From NCBI RefSeq assembly GCF_018294505.1, contig NC_057807.1:169970883-170034882 (forward strand): a DNA stretch of 64,000 bases. The letters are read 5' to 3'. This stretch comes from Triticum aestivum. Its lineage: Eukaryota; Streptophyta; Magnoliopsida; Poales; Poaceae. A program made the translations under genes and the position numbers. This document shows, one piece after another, positions 59,197 through 64,000 of this stretch (positions are counted from its first letter, which is position 1; every line of letters begins with the position of its first letter). The notes below the pieces were generated by a model that worked only from the letters and a program-made list of their open reading frames with translations, searched no databases and was not told where the DNA came from.

Positions 59197-59329
59197 GTAC
59201 TAATACTCTCCTAAGTGGGAAACCGTTTAGGTTGTGATCGGTGTGAACAGGTTTGCAATTCAATATCGCCTGGTACTAATACGCTCCTAAGTGGGAAACC
59301 ATTTAGGTTGTGATCGGTGTGAACAGGTT
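59197..59329. repeat. two-copy tandem repeat, 76-bp period, upstream of the coiled-coil gene
   Basis: 57 bp containing CCTAAGTGGGAAACC and TTGTGATCGGTGTGAACAGG occur at 59197-59253 and 59273-59329 with very few differences. Directly upstream of the TATA box, so a duplicated promoter segment is possible. Confidence 0.85.
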
Positions 59330-60125
59330 CATTTGGAATGACATGAGACGCAAGCTCAAAATTTATTGACGGTTCTAATTTCGAAGTGCGGCACTATTCT
59401 CGGATGGCGTTATGTGGGCACGTGTTCTCGGCTGTGGTGTAGCCATGGTAGTTCTTTTTCGACTGCTGTGTACATGCAATAACTGGCACCGTCGTATACA
59501 TATCTTATGGTTAATTGGGCGTTCGACAGGAATAGCCGCGTGGCGAGCTATAGGCTAGTCTTTTTTTCAGGCGCATTAAACCTATCTCTTGGGACTTCTC
59601 GCATGCACCATCGTGCCACCCACAAAAACTTGTACTTTGAGTTTAGTATGTTATACAGGAAGAGAAGAGGTGCACGCACACACTCGTCCTCTCACACACG
59701 CATCTGTTTTTTCTCTAGAAGGAGGATGATGACCCCCGGCCTCTGCATCTGGAAGTCACACACACATCTGTAGCTACGAATTGTAGTGTTCTCAACCATC
59801 CGATTGGCTCTATCATAGGATTCACGTTGCTCGTTGGCCTTGAGATTGAGAAGTTTAAAACGCCGAGGCTAAGCTGGAGGCGCGAGGTTTTGGTTAATGT
59901 GCAGGCCGCACACGGCACCAACACGACACGACACGAGCTTCGCCTGCCTGGTGCGCAGTCCGGTGAGTTGTCCAACACAACCAAGCCCTGCTTGGTAGTA
60001 TCTGTGCCTCGACTTATGCACAGAGAAATTAGGGTCAGAGGGAGTACTACTAGTAGTAGTACTACTTTGATGTGTTGCGTCAACTCGCACAAGTATGAAA
60101 CACTTCGTGAACAAACAAGCATATA
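59330..60125. other. no gene seen between the two host genes
   Basis: ORFs here have no family pattern. An AGT/ACT trinucleotide palindrome lies at 60043-60066. TTGATGTGTTGCGTCAACTC at 60067 recurs at 61625 and 62270. Confidence 0.4.
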
Positions 60126-60257
60126 CTCCCTCCGTTCCAAAATACTACTCTACTTGACTTCCATTTGTCCAAAAATGGATGTACCTATATAGTAAAGCAT
60201 GTCTAGATACATCTATATTTTGACAAATGGAAGGCATGTATTATGGAATGGAGGGAG
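60126..60257. mobile_element. Stowaway MITE
   Basis: 132 bp with ends CTCCCTCCGTTCCAAAATA / TATTATGGAATGGAGGGAG and internal arms CATTTGTCCAAAA / TTTTGACAAATG. TA precedes it (60124-60125); TG follows, a likely mutated TA. Confidence 0.85.
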
Positions 60258-60259
60258 TG

Positions 60260-60344
60260 CTTGTCATCAAAATGGATAAAAAGGGACATATCTAGAACTG
60301 AAATACGTCTACATACATCTCCTTTTATCCACTTTGATGACAAG
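60260..60344. repeat. hairpin of a second MITE directly beside the Stowaway copy
   Basis: Arms CTTGTCATCAAAATGGATAA and TTATCCACTTTGATGACAAG face each other over 85 bp. The pattern is the inner part of a Stowaway-like element that has lost its CTCCCTCC ends. Confidence 0.6.
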
Positions 60345-60538
60345 TAGTACTTCTTACCCAAAGGAACTTTATATCCAACAGACACAAAATATCCGTTTGA
60401 CTATTGGAAATTACTGATCTGATGTCGTAGTAATTGCTGCATTGCCACCAAAACCCACCATTTCTTAAGCCAAAGTAGACCGAGGTAATACCTATATTAG
60501 CATATTACTAAGATAAATAGAAGGCACTTTAGAAACAT

Positions 60539-61472
60539 TTAGGACGTCAGCTTGTCAATCTGAATGTGGATGGACACCAGCTTTGCCCCGGCCAGCAGCT
60601 CGGGTGGAACTGTGAAGAAGGTCAGCTCCTGCACGGAGACGTCGCCGGCATCCTTGCTGCTTGTCACCTCCATTTCCACCTTGATGGCGTCAGTCGTGCC
60701 TTTGGGCTCCCCCGGCAGGCCGTTCGCCCACAGCTTGGCCACGTAGTGCGGCAGTGGGGACGCCCACGCTCTGATGCTGACTACTGACACGGCGATAGGC
60801 GCGCCGATATCGAGCATGCCACCGACCAAGAAAAATGTGTGGCCGTCCTCCTCCGCGAACAGCAAGAGTCGTAGCTCCGACAGTGGCACTTGCAGCTAGA
60901 GCACCTTGCCGTACTGGATCCTGTGCACGGGCATGGGATGCATGGTGCTGACGTGATGGTAGAGCGCCGGCGGCGGGCCTTCGTAGCCGCAGACGGGCAC
61001 CGAGCATTTGCAGGGCGCGAGCGGACACACACTCTGGTGATCGGCGAGCTTGTGGTAAGTGACGTAGAGCCCACGGCCTTCGTGCGGGCACTCCACCATC
61101 ACTGACAAAAGGATGGTGTCCACCACCGTCTTCCGCATGTTGAAGCCACCGCCGCGCTCGCACTTCTGGCACTGCCGCTGGTTCTCGGGGCGCGCGACGC
61201 GGCAGTCCGCGCAGGCCAGGTGCCCTCCCTTGCACTGCAGAAATCAATCGAATAGCACATCAATCAAGAAACCTGCACCTTGCTCAATCAGCCGAACGGA
61301 CGAGGTGTATTCGAACCTCATACACTGGAGGTGTCAAGGGGCAGAGGCACAAGGGGCAGTGAAGCACGGTGAGGTCCTTCAAGACCTTAGAGAGCTCCAT
61401 CGTCGGGTCCTGTTCCGTCTGCATGTTCTCGCCCTCCTCGTGCACAACCATCTCTCGCTTGGGCTGAGGCAT
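60539..61472 (-). pseudogene. SINA/SIAH-like RING E3 ubiquitin ligase gene with one in-frame stop
   Basis: Exon 1 (61472-61317, start MPQPKREMVV) and exon 2 (61234-60539) join in phase over an 82-bp intron (GTTCGA...TTCTGCAG). The joined frame is 283 codons, normal for plant SINA-like proteins. The RING spans the junction: CPLC...VYE|CKGGHLACADC...CQKC (residues about 40-80). A SIAH-type zinc finger region follows (VECPHEGRG..., HKLADHQSVCPLAPCKC, CGYEG, HHVSTMHP). The C-terminal half is the SINA/TRAF-like substrate domain. Codon 165 is TAG (60896-60898), a single-base change from CAG, and the frame is perfectly open behind it. The predicted product keeps RING and most zinc-finger residues but loses the dimer/substrate domain. 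SINA ligases attach ubiquitin to target proteins in nucleus and cytoplasm. It may be a recent pseudogene, an allele, or a sequence error. Confidence 0.85.
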
Positions 61473-61555
61473 TACAAAGCTTTATCGTCACATATTTTAT
61501 ACTTCTTCAAGGTGCATTAAATCAACACATGCAAGTATCAAAAGGAGAGTCACGG

Positions 61556-61571
61556 CATGCATGCATGCATT
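61556..61571. promoter_or_regulatory. RY-type CATGCATG cluster upstream of the SINA-like gene
   Basis: GCATGCATGCATGCAT lies 84 bp upstream of the ATG. CATGCA (RY) elements are bound by B3 factors of the ABI3/VP1/FUS3 class in seed genes. It may equally be a simple repeat; function is an inference. Confidence 0.35.
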
Positions 61572-61619
61572 GTAATTAATGCATCGATAAATGAAAATTA
61601 TTGAAATATATCGAGTGTA

Positions 61620-62050
61620 GTGCTTTGATGTGTCGCGTCAACTCATACATCAACGAGAAGTTTGATCATCCTCTCCCTCGCAGACTTAACTGCACCTGCC
61701 TTTGGCTGTATGACAGGTTGGCCACGCACCTATCGGGCCCACCTGTCATACACGCAAAGGCGGGAGCGTCCCTCCCTCGCCCATGACCATGGTGGCTGGC
61801 AAGACCAGGAGAAGCTTTCGCTACACGCTCTCCCTCCCGCACGCGGTGGACATGCAGCAGTTCAATCGGTGTCAGATGGGCAGAAGCGTACTGTAGTACT
61901 CCTCCAGTGCAGTAGTACTCCATCATTGTTTGACTTCCCGAAGAGGCGAAGAGCAAAGCGCAGCCCGGACGCTCGTGTGGCAGTTTCATTTGTAGAGTAG
62001 TCTAGGATAGAGTGTACCATGCCTGTAAGCTTAAAATCGTTGGGGTCGGC
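61620..62050. repeat. local duplication, copy 1
   Basis: It shares with 62265-62560 the blocks TTGATGTGTCGCGTCAACTC, TCCCTCCCGC..GCGGTGGAC, ATGCAGCAGT, CGAAGAGGCGAAGAGC and TGTGGCAGTT in the same order. Clearly diverged; no coding signal. Confidence 0.65.
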
Positions 62051-62264
62051 TCCATGCAATGTGGCCGTCTTGAAGTTTTAAAAAATAATTAAAATAGTCT
62101 TCTGGCCCTACCTGTCACCCTGGTGATTGTAGTTTGTATGCTCATCTGGTCAAGACAGGAATATATATTTTAATATGTGGTGTGTAAATGTTAGAGGTTG
62201 CAGCAAATATATTGTACACCGTGGGTCTTTCAGCCAAGTTTAGAGGCAAGCATGTGGGGCCAGT

Positions 62265-62560
62265 GCAATGATGTGTCGCGTCAACTCGTACAACGAGGAA
62301 AAGCTTGATTTTACTACTACTCTACACGCCTTCTCCCTCGCCCATGCGCGCGGTTGCTCGCAAACGAGGACAGGCTTTTGCTTATAGTACTACCACAACA
62401 AGCTATCCCTCCCGCTTGCGGTGGACTGAAATGCAGCAGTGGATTCGACACTATAGAAGCAGTAGTAGTAACATCATTATTTGTCTTCTCGAAGAGGCGA
62501 AGAGCCAAGCGCAACCCGAATGTGGCAGTTGCGAACATTGGAGCACGCATATAGCCAGGC
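62265..62560. repeat. local duplication, copy 2
   Basis: Partner of 61620-62050, same orientation, about 645 bp apart, shorter by internal deletion. The starting block also occurs at 60067. Confidence 0.65.
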
Positions 62561-62647
62561 TCTTGCATGAGACAAAATTGCTATGTGAGCCCACTATTGT
62601 ACTAGTACATACTACTACTTGCTAGTATAGCCCTGTAAACCAGAAAG

Positions 62648-62756
62648 GAGTATTTGCCTTTCTAGAGATTTCAACAAGTGACTAGACTACACCGAGATGG
62701 AGTTCATATGGAGCAAAATGAGTGAATCTGTACCGTAAATAAATACGTAGTGCTAT
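62648..62756. mobile_element. Stowaway MITE fragment
   Basis: CTAGAGATTTCAACAAGTGA and GGAGCAAAATGAGTGAATCT are inner parts of the same Stowaway type as 52411-52572; the terminal CTCCCTCC ends are lost. Confidence 0.6.
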
Positions 62757-63146
62757 CATTTTCCTCTCCGAGGTGCACAATATTGAGTATACTGACTAGT
62801 CTCTTTTTGACACACATTTACATTTTTTTGACAAAGTACAGAACGCAAGCGCTCATATACACGTGCATACGCTCACCCCTATGAACGAACACACGCACGG
62901 CACTATCATCTCGAAATTTATGAAGTCACCATAGGCACCTCGTCGTCGACGGGAACGTCTCCTGACACGCGATAGACGCGAGTGGCAGTCACCTCCATAG
63001 GTGCTTGAATGCCAAGGAGGGAGAGGGTAGTGGTTCCCGAGACGTTGAACGGTCAATGATGCATCCTCAATTACATGCAGAGGCAATTAATTGGAGAAGC
63101 AGAATAGAGCCAGCACGACGTGAATGCAACAGAGTTTGGACTCTCA
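62757..63146. other. upstream region of the gene at 63247, partly repeat-like
   Basis: 62820-63070 (CTCATATACACGTGCATACG..., GAAGTCACC, CGACGGGAACGTCTCC) resembles a short dispersed Triticeae repeat I have seen but cannot name. No coding signal. Confidence 0.3.
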
Positions 63147-63152
63147 TATAAA
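63147..63152 (+). promoter_or_regulatory. TATA box of the gene at 63247
   Basis: CTCATATAAAGGCGCC; 95 bp upstream of the ATG. The leader (about 63178-63246) is CA-rich, like many grass 5' leaders. Confidence 0.6.
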
Positions 63153-63246
63153 GGCGCCCCACCACTCCAATCCATCTGCTCCTAAGTCTCTGCGCAACAC
63201 TACTCACTCCAATCCAATACCAAGTGACCAGAAGCCTCAAGCACCT

Positions 63247-63788
63247 ATGGAGGCGATGGACGCGAGCGGAAGTCGGCTGTGCCAAATCATCCAAGGCGCC
63301 GACCTGTAGCCTCGCACTATGCAGTATTTACAGACGGTGCTGGCGACCATCGGCATCGTAGCCCTCGCCGACGCCGGCTTCGCCTCTTGCATGGACGACA
63401 TGATGGTCAACTCCATCCGCAAGTTCACCGCCAACAAGAAGCGCACAGACGACCATGCCGTACTGCTCCAGCACGCGCGCCCAGTCTCCTCATTGCCTGC
63501 CACCCTCATCGGCCTCCATGGTGACGAACTCTTTCAAGCCCTGGTGGCCCTACAGGTGCCGGAGGTCGCGAGGAAGAATGTGCACCTCGAGGCCGCGCTC
63601 GCCGCGCAGCGCCTCGCCATGCAAGAAATCGTCGACCTGCACATCCACGTCTACGAGAAATCATCTACATAGGCCACTACAAGGCAAGCGAGGACAGAAA
63701 GACGTTGGCCTTCTTCCAGCGGCTGGAATCTTTGGACGCCATTGTTCAGAAGCAAGTCGACTTGGCCACAAAATCCGCTGCTACTTAG
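63247..63788 (+). pseudogene. uncharacterised plant protein gene, frame broken twice
   Basis: The ATG at 63247 gives MEAMDASGSRLCQIIQGADL and then TAG (63307-63309). The same frame continues PRTMQYLQTVLATIGIVALA... to 63660. A one-base shift near 63657 restores a good frame: IIYIGHYKASEDRKTLAFFQ ... to TAG at 63786-63788. Residues about 24-45 are hydrophobic (a possible membrane or buried helix); the rest is helical with Ala/Leu/Glu-rich stretches. GC content and codon choice are typical of grass genes. About 180 residues in all. I do not recognise the family. The first stop leaves a short upstream ORF, so translation from the Met at 63319 (117 residues to the stop at 63670) is a possible alternative. 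Confidence 0.5.
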
Positions 63789-63915
63789 GCGCCATTCGGT
63801 GGGCCGGCTCCCTGAGTCGAGGAGGTGGACGTCGTCAATGGATGCATCTCTTCTTCTTTCCTCCTGTAACCAGCACAACATTGCCTCGTGGCCTTAATGT
63901 TTTATTAGCATAGTA

Positions 63916-64000
63916 CTCCCTCCGTTCCCAAATATAAGTATTTCTAAAGATTCCAGCAAGTAACTACTACATACGGAGCAAAATGCGTGAATCTACACTC
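63916..64000. mobile_element. Stowaway MITE, running off the window
   Basis: It starts CTCCCTCCGTTCCCAAATAT after TA (63914-63915), followed by the arm sequence TTTCTAAAGATTCCAGCAAG typical of the same family. It lies about 125 bp behind the coding end of the gene at 63247. Confidence 0.85.

Noticed and set aside
59770..59790. GTAGTG at about 59780 as the missing right end of CACTA J
   Set aside because: It lacks the TTTTTT run and any similarity to the left terminus at 43113; CACTA ends should be inverted copies over 10 or more bases.
59507..60192. ORFs of 88-141 residues between the coiled-coil and SINA-like genes
   Set aside because: No conserved motif, overlapping on both strands, and partly inside the Stowaway MITE.

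Overview
The window reads as intergenic heterochromatin-like DNA of a large grass genome, most likely a Triticeae species (wheat/Aegilops/barley/rye). The reasons are nested full-length Ty3/Gypsy LTR elements of Athila and Tat type, a CACTA transposon starting CACTACAAAAAA with GGCCCA-rich subterminal DNA, TA-flanked Stowaway MITEs with CTCCCTCC ends, and a small gene island at the right. Element family names that I recall (Fatima-, Sabrina-, WHAM-, Jorge-like) are from memory and low confidence; the structures (LTR borders, target-site duplications, primer sites) are read directly from the sequence.

Layout. 1-27 is the end of an LTR from a family seen complete further right. 28-3081 plus 13128-15509 is one Tat-type element (T, minus strand), split by a complete Athila-type element A (3082-13127, plus strand, TSD CATCT). 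T has a gag-protease polyprotein and a convergent, apparently spliced antisense ORF, but no reverse transcriptase. 15510-17256 holds an unclassified repeat, a fragment of the CACTA family and an LTR fragment. From 17257 to 43112 runs element W (minus strand). W is split by a young non-autonomous element L (17827-29968, 4.1-kb LTRs, TSD CAAAC) and by a second Athila element B (31214-42355, minus strand, TSD AATAT, same family as A). B carries a solo LTR S (33356-34301, TSD GAAGC). W is cut at 43113 by the CACTA element J, which is itself split by a Tat-like element D (45083-50334, TSD GGTTT) and carries a Stowaway MITE. J coding exons can be followed to about 55124; its right terminus was not found.

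55.5-58.4 kb is low-coding DNA with a degenerate tandem array of about 460-bp units. 58.4-64 kb is the only stretch that looks like host genes: a coiled-coil protein gene (broken), a SINA/SIAH-like E3 ubiquitin ligase gene with a clean intron but one in-frame stop, and an uncharacterised gene behind a good TATA box (broken). MITEs and local duplications surround them.

Together the insertions give a relative history: T, W and the CACTA element are oldest; A, B and D are intermediate; S was inserted into B and reduced to a solo LTR; L is the youngest, with LTRs differing by only about 9 substitutions in 4.1 kb by eye. All coding regions in the autonomous-type elements carry stops or frameshifts. 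No rRNA, tRNA or CRISPR was seen.
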